A DNA stretch of 64,000 bases from assembly GCF_013373865.1 (NCBI RefSeq), contig NC_050472.1, positions 26,993,190-27,057,189 of the forward strand, given 5' to 3'. This DNA is from Monomorium pharaonis. Lineage: Eukaryota > Arthropoda > Insecta > Hymenoptera > Formicidae. The notes under the pieces are model-generated. The model searched no databases, was not told the DNA's origin, and saw only the letters and a list, made by a program, of their open reading frames with translations. A program made the position numbers and the translations under genes. Shown in pieces: positions 39,060 through 52,400 of the stretch. Numbering within the stretch: the stretch's first letter is position 1; every line of letters begins with the position of its first letter.

Positions 39060-39400
39060 AGGCGGGCGCGCGCCAGCCTGGCGATTTGAATACCAAATCG
39101 CCATCTCTTGTGCAATTCCCTCTTGTCTGTTTCTCTCCTTTTTCTTCTTTCCGTATTCCGTGCCGGGTCCCTACGACCTTTCCACGTCTACCTGCCTGCG
39201 TGCCCCGCGTATTTTTAGGCGTGACACGCTTTCTTTGTGCCGGCCGGATCACCGTCGCAAAAATGACTCCTCGTAAAAGAATACGCGCGGTACTGTTACT
39301 GGTAAATCGACGTTTCTCTCTCTTTTTTTTTACTTCTTTCCTTCCCTTGTCCGTCAAACGCACAACGTTACTTACGCACGTCTGTCAAAGTCCCTTAATT

Positions 39401-42400
39401 TGTATTTAACGTTGCTGTCGAGTTGAACATTCTGTAAATTATGAATATAATTAAAAAAATTAAATATAAGTTATTCTCTTCCAGTTTTCTTTTAGAGATA
39501 AAAATAAATCATGAAAATTGATAAGAATTTTAAATAGTCTCGACTATTATATTCGTAACGTAAAAAGAGATTTTAGCTTCAGTTTTACAGTTATGTATGC
39601 ATATGTGATAATAATAATCATCATTATCATCATAAATAAAGGACTATATATAATATAGTTATTATATATAATTTAATCGCTCGTCCGTCTCACCTAATCT
39701 TTTCAAGTTATTCGATATTCCTTCATTCTCGTTACTTCTCGTTACCAAGGCTAACTTTATATAATGTATGCACATATAATTCTGTAATTTAAATATTAAC
39801 GACACAGAGAGAATACTTAATGGATTCCGTACGACGATTTCTTTTTAGGCTGTCTTTAAAATCTCTGCTTCACTGATTCAATCTCGAATATCGTATACTA
39901 CGAGCGATATGACACTTGGGTCAAATCCGTATAACGTTGGACAATTACCGAAGCGAAAAGCTACAGAAAACTATATTCTCCTCATTTATATTATAAGCTT
40001 CTGCGCACTTTATCAAGATTATTATCCCACGTGTACTAGGACGCTATGTTAATCATTATTATTATATATACGGCATAGTCAGGATAACTACAGGCGAGTG
40101 GAAACAACCGTGGGAAGGAGGCTGCAAAAAGAGCGGACCAGACGAAGGTAAAAAAAAGAAATAGAAAAAGAGAGAAAAACAGAAGACTCGGCAGAAGGAG
40201 AACCGAGTAACTTGGTTTAGCCTCTCCTAGGCTTTGTCTGTATGGGAGGACAGAGACATAGCCTAGAATAGGTTAGGTCAGGACTCGTTCAACATGGATC
40301 TGATGGATCATCCATCGGCATATGATCCGCGGTGCCGAGGAGAGGAGGCGCGCGGGGATACGCCCAGGGTCAAGCTCAAGGCCAGCGCTCGGCGGAATCG
40401 ACTCTAAGGATGTCACGCGCGAGCGCATTGGTATTTGTCGGAAATTTCAATAACCACACATTATTAAACTGATTAGCGTTAGACTGTGTTCGTTGCGAAT
40501 TTGTTGCGCGAGAACGGGCAGAAAATATGGATCGTCGAAAATGATCTGAAGATAACGGGAAGATACTGGTAAACACACATATGCAATTATATGCATAACT
40601 AGGTCATATATGTGTAATTATCGTGTTGTAACGTTTCCGTCATTCTTACCCGGGACAAGATAAAATATTATTCAGATCTAACTTAGTGTTGATAAAGTAG
40701 TCCTAAGATTGTATCGACTGATGATCCTTGAATTACCCTATGTCAAACAGGTAGATTGCTTCTTATTCTTGCTAGTCGATAGATCAATTCTCTACATTAT
40801 CTTCCACAGAGATTAATAAATTTTATATTCCATTAAGCGCTTTAATGTAAAATGAAATTTCATTAATTTAAATGGTTGCAAAAAATAATCAATGTCTTAT
40901 GTTTTCTTAAATACTTCAAGTAACAATTTTACAATTTGATATTTCTAATATTATTTTAATTTCTCCTTGAGAATTAAGGTACAAATTAAAATCTAAATTA
41001 CAGTTTCTTTCTTGTTAGCATGTTGTATATAATGAGGTACGTAATGGAATTTTGGACAAAAACTCGAAACACTGTGGAGAGAAGTATAAAAGGGACGTCT
41101 TTCGATTCAATAAAATTCTTATTAATGCCATTCGTACATTTTGTAGCTGAACCTTATTAAATACCGTACACAACTTGCGATTTTTTATCGTACGAAAATT
41201 ATCACGTCGAGATCAAAGTGTAAACGGACTTCCGAAGAAATTATTCGCCATCCCCAACGTCGCCATCACTGTGTTTCAATCTCGAGAAAATCGAAATTTG
41301 CACCGCAAGTACACGAGTATATATTCCGCAAAAATTCCGAATCTCTCAAAGACGTTCCTTTCCGCGGTCTCGTTTCGCCACCTCGCCATCAAACGGTCTT
41401 GAAATAACAGGATTTACAAAATGATCGCTACTACGTATCCTTGGACTTGATTCTAAGAGCTTAAAAATGTGTATAGCTCGAACGTACATCGTGACTGAAA
41501 CGCATCGTCACTCTCTTTTTCTACGAATATATATTATATAAATATTATATATAATATATATTAACACATATAATATATTAATATTATATACATATGTGTA
41601 TAAATTTATATAACATATCAATATAATATTAAATATATAATATACACGCATTACAGTGCTTATAATTGCTCTTTATCGAAGCGTTGCATAGAGCGTCTAC
41701 TTTCTCGCAGAAGAATGATATAATTTATACAATTTATAAAAATTATGAACGTTGGAGTCGCTGGCGAAATTATTACTTGAAGGATCGATCGATAATCTCT
41801 CTTTTTTTCGCTCGTTCCTCCGGATGAGCAGAACGATAATTTGCGCTAAACGATTTCGACTTAGCGCCACTTCGCTAGTGGCTAGATACTAATCGCGACT
41901 GAAATTATGCTAAAATTATCGCTATATATAAGGATTATGTACAAATGAGTTAACCGATGAATAATCGCAAATAGAACGACTCGCATTAAACGCGGGCTTT
42001 TCCTTAGCAATATAAATAAATTATAATCGCCTCTCTACATAGTGTGTAGAGCGCTAAAGCGCAATTCTCGTATCCTAAAAATGATATTTATTACTCCCTC
42101 TTGGACTGTACCTTCCAAAATATAATATGATTTGTGCTGCTAATAAATCTGACGTTTTAATTATTGCGATAAAAGGCTTCTCAAACCATTTTCAAAAGCT
42201 CGATGCTGAAAGCAATATTCGTATTCTGTGAACGTACAATGCAGCAGGTCAGAAAAAAAATACGACGTTAGTTTTATTTGTTAATAAAGTTTGTTTTACG
42301 CCGCATTAAAAACTTTGAAAAATATATTTATATAGCAATCGCTTTTGAACAGAACGGTTTTCGTGAAGAATTTTTAATAAACTATACTTAACTGCGCATC

Positions 42401-43392
42401 TTCAAACGAGAAAACTCGAGAGGGAAAAGAGCGGAAAATTGATTACCCTATTGTACCGTATGCGAAATATTAATATATGAAATAATGATAATATTATATA
42501 TCGATATTGAGATGTCTTTTCATATACATCTGTCTGACATAATTCCTTGATATAACTGATAATGTACAATAAATATTGCTGTGCAACTTCCTATTTGTCA
42601 AAAATAATTCTATAAACTTTATAATTAATCTCGATAGATTTAAGAATTTCGTTAATAACAGCTCTTTTTAAAAAACATTTAATTCTCACCTATTCAGCCT
42701 ATATCTCCTACAATCTCATGTAAAAATCTCGCCTCGAAATAAATCGTTTCTACTCCTGTATAGCGCAAGGATTAGCAACTATGCGATCAGTCGAATGTGT
42801 GACCAAACGTAAACTCTAAAGTAAAAATAATATATTGTACAGCATTTCTCATGTCATCGTCGACCATGTAAAAGACCTTAACTAATTAAATCCCTTTAAT
42901 TTTAACAAGAAGCAGTCTCTCTATGACACAGATTATCAACTGATCATTAATTCATTCCAGTCTGAACAGTATGAGATGTATATAATATTCGATCTCTCGG
43001 TGTGATAACAATAAATAATTATATTTAAAATATTAGTAAAATCATCGAGTGTTAAAGTTATATTTAGTATTAATAAAATGCACGTTTGACCAGATTGTAC
43101 GAGTATTGCATTTCCATTTTATCACTTAATCAGTTGATAATCTCGTTTTGTAAAACAAAAATTTACATGCATACTACATATGTATATATCGACTAAACGT
43201 AATTCGCAAAAAACCCAAGATAGGAAAATAGTGCCTCGGCAGATTCTCTAACTCGATCAGTCTACTTTACTCGAGTCTTGAACGACCCTGTCTTTACGTA
43301 TTTTCCCTACGTGTGTGTTTCTAGTCAATAGTCCGAGTAAGGCCTACGAATCTAAAGTGCTTGCTCATAAATATGATATGTTGAGTAAAATG

Positions 43393-43427
<35 letters not shown>

Positions 43428-45647
43428 CTACGGGTAATGATAGACTTGATAGAATGTTGTAGCAGAATTAATTACGTGGGGCTGCATGTGTGTCGGCATC
43501 GGCGCATTGCCTCGATTATTACCCTTTGGCTTGAATATAAAAAAATATAAATTCCAATATAAAAAAAAAATAACAAGAACGCGTCTGGTCCCCGATGATG
43601 AGTTTTGCTTAAGCATGCTTATAAATTTTGTACTCCAATTCGAGCTCCGCACTCAAGACGTTAATATTTGTAATTTGATGTCACATAAATTAATGTAATC
43701 GCAATTGCGACACCGACACAACTCGCTCCAAGTTCACGACAAGTCGTGATTTTCCCCAACAGAAACGATTTCCGTTGGAATCATCGAAAGAAGACGAAAT
43801 CATCCGCGGGACAATCACTGGAATGTGTAATGGCGTTCATGTATCGGTCATCGCAACAGTCTCTTCTACTTTCTTTCGATGAAACACTCATAAACCTCGA
43901 TCCGGATACTAATCTTTCGTGTACATATATATATATATCTATATATATTGATCGTCAACAGTTTGATATGAAAAAACTCACTAACCGTGATGGGACGTAA
44001 ACATTTATCCTATTAAATCTGCGAATACCCTCTCCATTTTGATGAACTCTTCGAAGATATCTTCTGAACTCTGGTAAGCTAGACGAAAACCTTGTTCTAC
44101 GGACTTCTTTACATCCTTATTGCCTAGAAATAAGTTGCCTCTCTTTCTCAAGGAACTCTTTTTACATTCCTTCCAGCTTGCCAGTGTTTGTTGTCAGCAA
44201 TGATAAAACTTTAGCAAAGTTTTTCCAAGTAAATTACCACAGACATTACATTTTACATGTATTTACGTCAAGATGTAATTCTGATTCTTGTAGAAAATAA
44301 CGTTCTACGTTTTAATATATATGTCACTAGAAAATCAGACGCACATGTCCACATACATGTAATTGATCGTATCATAAAGTTTAAAGACGAGTAATGTTAA
44401 AGTTGATAATTTTTCGGACTTTTACGCTACAAAGCTTAATTTTCTCTATCTCTTTTTCTCTTTCATCGAAAGTCTTCATCTAGGAATTGAGATTTCAAAC
44501 GGCAGCGTTTACATTATATGAATAATGTCTCTCTCTTTCTCTCTCTCTCTTTCTTATTTATCGAATTGGCGGCATTCTAGCGTCTAATGAGACGATTTAG
44601 CGCATTCTAATAAATTGGTAAAAAGCGGAAGTACTCAACATACGATATTCGATTACTTTTCCTTCATAGGAATGTTACCGTTTTTTTTTTTACACATGGA
44701 GTGAAGTTATTATTTCTCTTTTCGCGCAAAATGTAATGTATTTTTGCGTAATTAAATTTGAGCGAATTGAGTAGGTAGCTTCCGCAAACTATATTGGAAT
44801 ATATTCAAGTTCCATATCATGTGATATTATTTAAGATCAAAAAGTAAGAACAGCTATATATGTAAGTTTATAAGCGTTGTGTCTCTGGGATAATAATCGA
44901 GATATCACACAAACTTGCGTTGCCGATACACCTCTCTAATTAATATTTCTTAATATATAATATTTATATATGATATATTATATCATTGCAGATGACTATA
45001 CATCCTCTATTAAAATTGACACTGTTTCATGGCATAAGCCTTATTAAAATAGTTACACATATGTGTGTTTCCTTTGCTCAATATATTCGCGTAACGAATT
45101 ATATATCGTCAAAGGTAAAATAGCGGAGAAGGTGAGTATGTTAATTTTGGAGTGACTATCTGGCGCACGGAAACGTCTGTATCAGCTGATCTCGAGATCT
45201 TTTCTCTTTGAATTTTATTCCTGTCGAACGTGTCTCTAGTAAGTGATAGGATACAACTTCGATCCTGGTCCAAGTCATTTCATATTGGCTAAAATCGCCG
45301 TGAACGTTCTGTGCGCTTAAAATATGCAAGTGCCTTCAAAGACAACGGTGCTTCATTATTACTTAGAATATATCACTTTGTACAAAGTCTCATCCTCTAA
45401 AAAATTTCCTTCTTTTGATCGATAAATTATTGACATGTCTTGAACATCTTTTTTTTCGAATAAATCTTAAAGATAAAGAATAGTGAATAGCATGCCTCAT
45501 CTTCTACACGTCTCTGATGCATTCCAAATTACTCTTTCTGAGAATTCAATCGTCAGATGACAAAGTACCATATAAGTTTGTGTTTCATATGTAATAATAA
45601 AGTTTCAAATACGCCATTGCTGATATTCTTTTCTACAGATGAAAAGT
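39401..45647. other. AT-rich non-coding stretch downstream of the SV2-like gene
   Basis: 6.2 kb of AT-rich DNA with several (AT)n runs (41528-41640, 43396-43423). The right end should include the 3' UTR of the SV2-like gene. A short, less AT-rich segment at 40080-40420 contains a 37-codon open frame starting at 40294, which I do not recognise. I see no splice chain or conserved domain in the rest. Confidence 0.55.
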
Positions 45648-48589
45648 TTATAAGAAGACATTATGAGTGTGAGGCAATTTAATAGTTATAACGCTAGCGA
45701 TCAATAATGCTAGCGCAGTCAATAATGCGGGCGCGATTAAGGGCGTACCCACTAATGTCTGATATGTCGTAGTTCCTATCAAACCCGATATTCTTATAGC
45801 TGCTGCTATGAGCCCAAAACCGGTACACCTACAGAAACGCATCAATAAATGCTTCCTTTTAAAATAACTTTAATTTTCTTGTAATAACCTTGAAATTTTT
45901 TACCTTAAGTGTGTAGGGAAGCTCTCGACTGTCACTAAAGTCAACGATGTCCATCCAACGGCGAAAAGGGCTGTGAAGCCACCTTCGAAACCAAGAACTG
46001 CCGAACTGTTTTGGCGAATCAATATCAGACATAACGCGGCAACGGAAGAAAAAAAAAGTGAGAGACCTGATGATAAAGAATAAGTGTTAGTTATAATTAT
46101 GCTTAGAAATCGGCTCGCTACGCTTTCAATGAAATTTGTTAACCAACCAATTAATTTTGGTCGCTGAAGAACAGTAAGTGCCAAACCTGCCAGCGCGGCA
46201 GCGGGCACAAAAGCCAATTGAGCAACGAGGTGAGCATGCAACGCTTCTTCGATATAAATGTTATAATCGAGATCGAGAGTCGGACAGGATCCGCTTAAAC
46301 TCAGCTCTGTATTATTCTCCAGTTTACTTCTGGTAAAAACTTGTGCAGATAAGTCTGTATCAACGAATCTGTAACAATGTATGCATTCATATTCATACTT
46401 TTCATATGAGCAAATGTAAACATTTATAACAATGTATAAAAGATTTACTTACTTTGAATATACAATAACACTGTCTCTAAAGTGGGTTTTGCTAGACTTG
46501 ATGCTACTGAATTCTACCGATTGAAAGGTACAATTGTCAAAATCGACATGGCTGAATACCATTTTAGTAAATCTGCAAACATTTAAAAAGAGTATTAAAA
46601 TTATACAAGAAAAAAGTACTTATTTGTACTTTCTTCACTGGTGCAAAAATAACATCAAAATTATATATGTACCTGCAATTTGAGAACGTAGAATCTTTGT
46701 ACTGACGATTTTCCCAAGAGCCAGTAAACGTTTTATTATTAAATTCCACTCCCTGATAATGTTCAGTATGAGCTTCGTATTCCAACGCTCGCAAAAGTTT
46801 CAGATATTCAGGACACCAGACCATAAGACCGTAAAGACTAAACATGTTACAAATAGAATGAGTTTATAATTCTTGAATAATAATTATCTAAAAATTAAAA
46901 CTTACCTGAATGAAGCAGCAGTCCAGATAATTAACAAAACCAAAGTCACACGTAAATGAGGCGTTGCAAATAATTCCAGGAAAGAATTCCAAAACTATAC
47001 AGATAAAAAAAAATCGAATTAAATCTTATAACTAAGATATTATCACAGATTATTTTTGAAATATTTACCATTTCAATCGAATATATTATGTCTGCCAAAA
47101 CACTAGTGTGATTGCTAGGAGATGGTGGCGCCAAGCCACGAGGTCTTTTAGTAGGAAGTTCAAGTTCAGAGAGCTGATATTGAGCACCTGTTGCACCTTT
47201 CCGAGCATTATTTTTCTTATATATCTTCTGTAACATTAAATTATTAAAAAATTGTTATATTAAATACCATAAAGAATTTATTTGAACATCATTTGTGGTA
47301 TATATTTTTACCTGATAAACCATCATTGCCTCCACGTCTCGACCGGCCTCTATAAGATACCTTGGACTCTCTGGTAAAAAGATAAGACCAATCGTGGAGC
47401 ACAATGCCGGCAAACAACATAACAGTAAGAAACGATGCCAAGCACTGAAGTGTTCCTTATTCTCCAGGACGACCATTTCCCCTGTTGTGGGTACCACCGC
47501 CCAGGCTAAGAGCGCCGCGTAAACACCACCGAGTGCACACGCCGCCACGAGTATACCTGTCCAACGACCTCTGCTTAACCGTGGACAACATTCCGCAAGA
47601 TACACAAATGTCAGCGGTACAGCTCCTCCTACCCTGTAACATAATAAATTAAATTGTACTAAATAATAACAATATTTAAATAATCGTTTGACTCCTGCTT
47701 TAAAAAATATTGAATTGTATATTTAACTATCTACACATCTAGCTACATGTTTGGACATGACTTATTGCATTTCTCTTCTTTAAATTACATGTAGACAGAA
47801 GATAAAGTAGATAAAAAAAATTACCCGAGAGCCGAACAAAATCTAGCTGTCATAAAAGTGCCATAAGTGGGCATGAATGTTGCGACACCACTGAACAGGG
47901 CGTGCACGGACATGGCTGATAGGAGGGATCTGCGTCTTCCCAGTCTGTCACCCAAACCACCCCAGAATAGTCCACCCAGTGCAAGGCCGACAAGAGTAAT
48001 GTTTCCTAAAAAAAAAAACCACATTTACCATCGCAAAATATGTTCGCGCGAGAGCGACAACTCACCAAGCCATCCCTTTTCATTATCCTCGATGCAAAGC
48101 TCAACCTCTGCACTTGGCAGTATGTAAGGTACAACAAAAATTTCCACAGTGTCGGCTGCCAGGCTCAGACCCGTGCAGAAAGCGGCGAATATTTGAAAAT
48201 AACCAACGCCAGCCTGGAACATCACATCCCATTTTGTTCAGACACAATATTCTTACATAGGTCTTATTGCAATGTGATGTTATAAAACAATCGTTAAACA
48301 TCCATAAACAGAAAATACAGAATGCACATATAATTTCTCGAGTATTAATTAAAAAAGTGCTCCTTTTACTACTTCAATATACGAACGAACAATAAATGTG
48401 TCACAATACAATTTCGTTTCTAATAATTATCGTTTATCTCTTTCGTCCCGTAGCTGAATCGGTAATCAGAATATTTACTGGAAAATCCTTCAAATAGCCG
48501 GGTACTTCGCGTGGTACGTATTTCGCCTTGACGATAGATTCGTCGAGGACTTGATCCATTTTTGCAGAGATGGGAAATGGGAAGGGGAG

Positions 48590-48631
<42 letters not shown>

Positions 48632-49449
48632 TTCCGGGCCCGTAAGGAGCAGATTTTCATTCACTTCGGGACGAACGACGCCATTTCGCCGAGGTTATGT
48701 TTTCGCTCCGCGCCCACAGTATCCCATTATCCCCCCATATATCTTTATACTCGCACGCTCTACCGTGTTGACTATGCACTTGATTCCCGACGGCCAATCG
48801 AAAGCGGCGAAAGTCGCGAAGCCGCGTCCCACTATTGGCATGATCAAGCGGCAAGATCGATACGCGTTGTTTCGATAATAGTTGAGCCATTGAGCGGTCG
48901 AGATTTATCACGCGTTCGAAATAATTCATGGTCACTGGGCTCTATATATGAGGAGTATTACAACGGTACGTACAGAGATAATGATGCCGTTAATGAAACG
49001 TGAAATACGCCGCAGCTGCAACGAGGGGACGCAGATTAGGTAGGCGGTCGATAATTTTGCCTCTCTGAGTTTAAGAGCCAAGAGCGCACGGTGAAATAAA
49101 AAAATTCTCCCTCTCGCCGGATAAGTTTTCCTAAAAGTTGTTTGAAGGAGAGGAATTCGGTGTAGCGTACCTGCTTGATGGCGTCTTCGTGGAACTGCGC
49201 GAGGAGGGTCGCGTCCGCGGTAGAGTCGATGAGATCGTGCTCCGCGGAGTCGGCCGAGGCCGAGTTTACGCCGGCGGTGGCGACGACGTTCGCCGGTTGG
49301 GCCGTCATCTCCTCGGTGTAGAGGCCGGACCTAATGGTGCTCGCGCCGCGCTCGCCGGCCCCCGTTTTCGTCACGTTGCCGCCGCCGGAGGGTGCGAGGC
49401 CGCCCCCGCTGCCAACGAGCCACTGGCTTTCCTCCTCCGATGAGGGCAT
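45648..49449 (-). CDS. Synaptic vesicle glycoprotein 2-like MFS transporter
   Basis: An SV2-family member of the major facilitator superfamily: 12-TM membrane protein with a large luminal loop between TM7 and TM8. Eleven exons (49171-49449, 48066-48213, 47825-48005, 47633-47312, 47069-47227, 46906-46994, 46673-46837, 46453-46572, 46148-46368, 45904-46066, 45648-45828) give 675 residues. Visible: acidic/Gly/Ser N-terminal tail (1-93), TM1 with ADTVEIFVVPYILPSAE, the MFS loop motif GGLGDRLGRRRS, and PESPRYLIEAGRD after TM6. The luminal region has pentapeptide-like repeats (VDFDNCTFQSVEF). Intron 9 (46067-46147) is 81 nt, in frame and stopless. Insects carry several SV2-like paralogues, so I give no exact symbol. 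Confidence 0.9.
48479..48559 (-). CDS. Candidate alternative first coding exon of the SV2-like gene, or 41-codon small ORF
   Basis: Within SV2 intron 1, same strand, an ATG at 48559 (context GCAAAAATGG) opens a 27-codon segment ending at a GTAAAT donor (48473-48478). It ends in phase 0, like the standard first exon, so splicing to the acceptor at 48214 would replace the 93-residue N-terminus with a short one (MDQVLDESIVKAKYVPREVP...). Without splicing the frame runs to a stop at 48434, giving 41 residues. I recognise no family. A GA/TC tract lies just upstream and CpG-rich sequence beyond it, as in an internal promoter. Confidence 0.35.
48583..48630. repeat. (GA)n tract in SV2 intron 1
   Basis: A GA-rich run just upstream, in minus-strand terms, of the ATG at 48559. 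Confidence 0.9.
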
Positions 49450-52400
49450 CACTGCCAGAAACCATCTGGAAGAGATATATATTAACGGGTTAACGAGGCA
49501 ATCAGGCTGGGAGCTGGACAATGATGTTATAATCCCTCTGTCGCATACCGGTACTGCTTCGCGTTTAATTATATATTATACTTCCTATTATGTGTCTCTT
49601 GGGTCAAATGGCTATTGTGATTTTTATTCTACAATGCGTTCCACTTTCATTCCAGGTATTCTCGACGAGTTGAACTTGAAATCGTAACATCTACGACGAC
49701 GGCGGAGAGAGATGGGATCATCTTTCGATATACATCGTCGTGCTTTGTGTTAATAGAGAGATAAGATAAAATGAGTAGACTGAAGGAGAGATATAGGTAG
49801 GAGCGTTGAGTTAATATTGACATTTGGAAGACAAAGCCGGAAGTCGAAGCGACAGCGGTGGCGAGGATAAGCTGATTTTCTTCGATACGCGCGGAGTTGC
49901 GGAGAGCTTCGAGAGGGTTCTATACATGGCGCGCGTCATCGAGCTGCGACTTTCGCAGCTGCTCTTTATGCTTTTTATTTGCTCTCGTGACGCTTCGTTT
50001 GACCGACACTCTATCGATGTAATGTTAAACGCCGATGGTGCTTTGCATCACTTGACGGAGCGTAAAGATCCTTGGAAAATACATTTAATGATCTGATTAT
50101 TATTGTATCTTATTGAATCGAGCACCGTCAGATCTTAATAATAATTATGATGTGCTGTACGTCTCAATGACATTTGCATTGTGCGTTACGATCGTAAAGT
50201 TTATTTTTCAACGGCGCACGTGCTCTGAGAGGAGGCATGCGTTATGTCTCTTTGTCTATAAGCGCGGTTCACTGACCAAGGTTCATTGTGTATGACATTC
50301 GTCACAGAGTGACAAAGTGAAAATCACGACTCTATTTCGTATTCGCGCGGGCCAAGACGGTAAATGAGCGTTTGCATAATTTAATGCCGCGTTACATTTG
50401 CATATCGCGAGAGTAATCGGCGTGCCAGCGAGCACGAGAAGCATACGCTATCTTATTGCTTTATAAAAAGATTCACGTATTTTCGTAATCAATTTTATGC
50501 AACGTATGTTTTATTTTTACAAGTGGTACATGTATATATTTATTGCTATTTCAATTTACAAGCCAACAGGGAAAATCCACACCATACCCATTAATCTGTT
50601 TCTGTCTTTGCTTCTCTTTCTTTATTCTGATATAACTTTATCCTCTCCTTATTCTAATACTCTAATATTTTCTCCCTATCTCATTGACCTATTTAATTTT
50701 ACCTTCTTACGTTTTACATATATTACATTTTCACATTTTTACGTTTTTACATTTTACATATTTAAATTTACATTTAACGTTTTACATTTAACATTTACAC
50801 GTTGTTTCCCTCTTACAGGTGGTTTACGCAAAAGTGCTCCTAGCACGATCCTCTTCCCATTCGCGCGTTCTACAACGGATCTACAGCCTTACTGTTGACC
50901 TTACTTGGTCGTCATTATGAAGTAACCGGAGCAGCTTTTGCGTGCATTTACTTTCGTGACTTGAGCATGCTTTGTGAACCCCAGCGCATTAAGACACGCG
51001 GAGGTCGTGCGTCCAATCATCAAGGCTGACTAATACCCGGAATTGATGTCAAAGACTCGCCGCCGGAAACGCGAATGGGTTCTCTTTCTCTTTCGCGTGT
51101 CCTTACCTCATATCAGTTCGATCGATCTGCATCGAACGTCACACGGCTTTCAGTACGTGTACATACATAGTATATGTCTGATGTAAAGTTGTGAAATATG
51201 TGTGGAGGTAGATGGAAAATTCACGGATTTACGAGAAATAGCAAAGAGATTTTCTCCATTATCGGAGAAAATAATATGATGAAAGGCAAAATTATGTTAA
51301 AAAATAATGTGTGTTACAGGAGGTTCCTCATTAACGCTTTGTTGGCCGACGAACAACGAATATGCTCGTTCTTATCAGCTTTATCTCTCGAAAAGGTAGC
51401 GCATTACGTCAGCATCGTTCTCAACTATGTGAAGAACAAAAAGATACGCTACTACGCCAGCGATCAAAAAAGAAAGAAAAAGATGTTAAAATTGTATGTA
51501 TTCTTCCGTCCTCGCACGTCGGACGCACGTTAAACGTCGCAGCGATTCGATTTCCGAAGATCTTTGCACGTACGTGGGTTTATAATTAGTTTAAATTTCG
51601 CAAAACGCGTCGGCGCTTTGTTGCGGGCGCGACCATACATGTATGCGATTTATCGATCCGAAACCGATTACACGGTTCCGTGGCGCGCGTAGACCCGTAT
51701 ACATTTTCCGTAAAACACACGCACACACAGAGAGACAGCGAACACAAGCGTACGTCGGTTGAGTGTATGGAGCGCGGCGCCTATGCACGTGCACGTGTCA
51801 ATGTCGCAGACAGTCACGGCCGACTCGCGCGTTTTCGCACTCCTCTATTTTCTCGCTGTTAGTTATTTTTGAAACGCGACTGTACGTAGCAGCGGCCGTC
51901 GTCGGCAGACATTAGCGTTTTGTCTTTGCTCATCTTTACACATTCTCTTCTGATGGGAGAAATATATCTCCGGGTCAAAAAGAGAAAGAATGAAAGAGAG
52001 AAGGAGAGATCTGAAATGTTTTGGAGTCAAATTTTTTAACATTATTAAGATCGTCTAACTAAAAATAAAATAAATTACATGTGAACGTATTTTAGGTAAG
52101 ATAAAGAGGATTTTAAATTATAGATAATTTTAAGATAATATCGCTGTTTTAATTAATTGGGATATAAAAATAATATATTATTGACATATTTACCAATCTT
52201 TGTTTCTTAAAGAGTTTCGGTAACGCGTTCACTATGATACAGAGAATTTTTGTTTGGAACATCCACTAGCTAAAATATTCAATGTTGCAAATTGAGCAAG
52301 CCTCGACGAATGACGAATGACATCCTGTACGGCCTCGGCGAGGAGAGATTGGCTCCGCACCACATGCCAGAAATTTGTGACGTACAATTACACATGCGGG

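Larger units (their letters stand above)
27900..39400. other. Broad GC/CpG-rich block without supportable coding exons
   Basis: About 11.5 kb of mostly CpG-rich DNA between AT-rich flanks. Many short open frames occur on both strands, as expected in GC-rich DNA, but none has a recognisable domain or coherent splice chain. It holds GGC and GA tracts (28190-28210, 36693-36735, 39011-39059), an (AT)n run near 34197-34228 and two probable MITEs (29978-30346, 38641-38847). Patches near 28.0, 31.5, 34.0, 35.3, 37.0 and 37.5-38.4 kb look promoter-like. It may contain untranslated first exons or non-coding transcripts; sequence alone does not decide. Confidence 0.5.

Noticed and set aside
50497..50898. 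133-codon plus-strand frame rich in Phe/Tyr/Leu
   Set aside because: Arises from TTTACA-rich low-complexity DNA; not a membrane protein signature.
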